Under the pieces are notes generated by a model. It was given only the letters and a program-made list of their open reading frames with translations. It did not search any database and had not been told where the DNA came from. The position numbers and the translations under genes are program-made. A stretch of DNA of 5,674 nt, taken from contig JAUJLZ010000147.1 in the NCBI GenBank assembly GCA_030447125.1, positions 1 to 5,674 on the forward strand, read 5' to 3'. How positions within the stretch are numbered: position 1 is the first letter of the stretch; each line of letters starts with the position of its first letter. This stretch comes from Acidimicrobiales bacterium (GTDB taxonomy: Bacteria; Actinomycetota; Acidimicrobiia; Acidimicrobiales; CADCSY01). Shown here piece by piece: positions 5,657-5,674 of this stretch.

Positions 5657-5674
5657 GCGAGCAACGCGAGCTCG
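5657..5674 (+). repeat. GCGAGC-type motif with a small inverted repeat after the NifU-like gene, cut by the window end
   Basis: Eleven nt after the TGA, GCGAGCAACGC repeats, with one mismatch, the 11-mer seen at 1535-1545. Within it, CGAGC (5658-5662) can pair with GCTCG (5670-5674) around a 7-nt loop. The stem may extend beyond the window edge. It could be the start of a terminator or a dispersed intergenic repeat. No T-run is visible in the bases available. Confidence 0.25.

Noticed and set aside
1..5674. CRISPR array, tRNA/rRNA genes, insertion sequences, attachment sites or toxin-antitoxin pairs
   Set aside because: No regularly spaced repeats, tRNA-like cloverleaf, transposase motif, long inverted repeats or small paired genes on one strand with such features were seen.

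Overview
The window is about 5.7 kb of very GC-rich, densely coding DNA with frequent GTG starts and almost no Shine-Dalgarno sequences. This fits a high-GC actinobacterium. The style of several hypothetical proteins (a lipoprotein with a long polar linker, a small membrane protein beginning around an HQGGWDE motif, a J-domain protein with an unfamiliar N-terminal half) suggests the class Acidimicrobiia, but that placement is inference from the sequence alone. No RNA gene, CRISPR array, insertion sequence, prophage gene or mobile-element signature was seen. It reads as an ordinary chromosomal region.

Layout. Five genes run left to right on the + strand: the C-terminal part of an S9 (prolyl oligopeptidase family) serine peptidase, cut by the left edge; a 196-aa protein of unknown function whose GTG start overlaps the peptidase stop by 4 bp; a 224-aa lipoprotein; a 239-aa protein with a C-terminal J domain; and a 197-aa alpha/beta hydrolase starting 1 nt after the J-domain gene ends. 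On the - strand, meeting the hydrolase tail to tail, are a 510-aa MFS transporter and, upstream of it, a 62-aa single-span membrane protein. These two form a two-gene operon with a 5-nt gap. Divergent from that operon, on the + strand, is a 74-aa NifU C-terminal-domain Fe-S scaffold protein. The last 29 bases hold no gene.

How the genes relate. The left cluster reads as two or three short transcription units: peptidase with unknown protein, lipoprotein, and J-domain protein with hydrolase. The products do not form a recognisable pathway. They look like general functions: peptide or acyl turnover, envelope, a DnaK co-chaperone, uptake or efflux, and Fe-S delivery. Candidate -10 hexamers lie 6 to 9 nt upstream of the lipoprotein, J-domain, small membrane protein and NifU-like starts. 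The other starts overlap or closely follow an upstream stop. This pattern suits leaderless transcription combined with translational coupling.

The most notable points are an uncharacterised soluble-looking N-terminal region of about 110 residues fused to the MFS transporter, the J domain joined to an unrecognised N-terminal region, the recurring -10-to-start spacing, and two convergent genes whose stop codons share one CTAG palindrome. I see no clear evidence of a new defence, mobile or biosynthetic system here.
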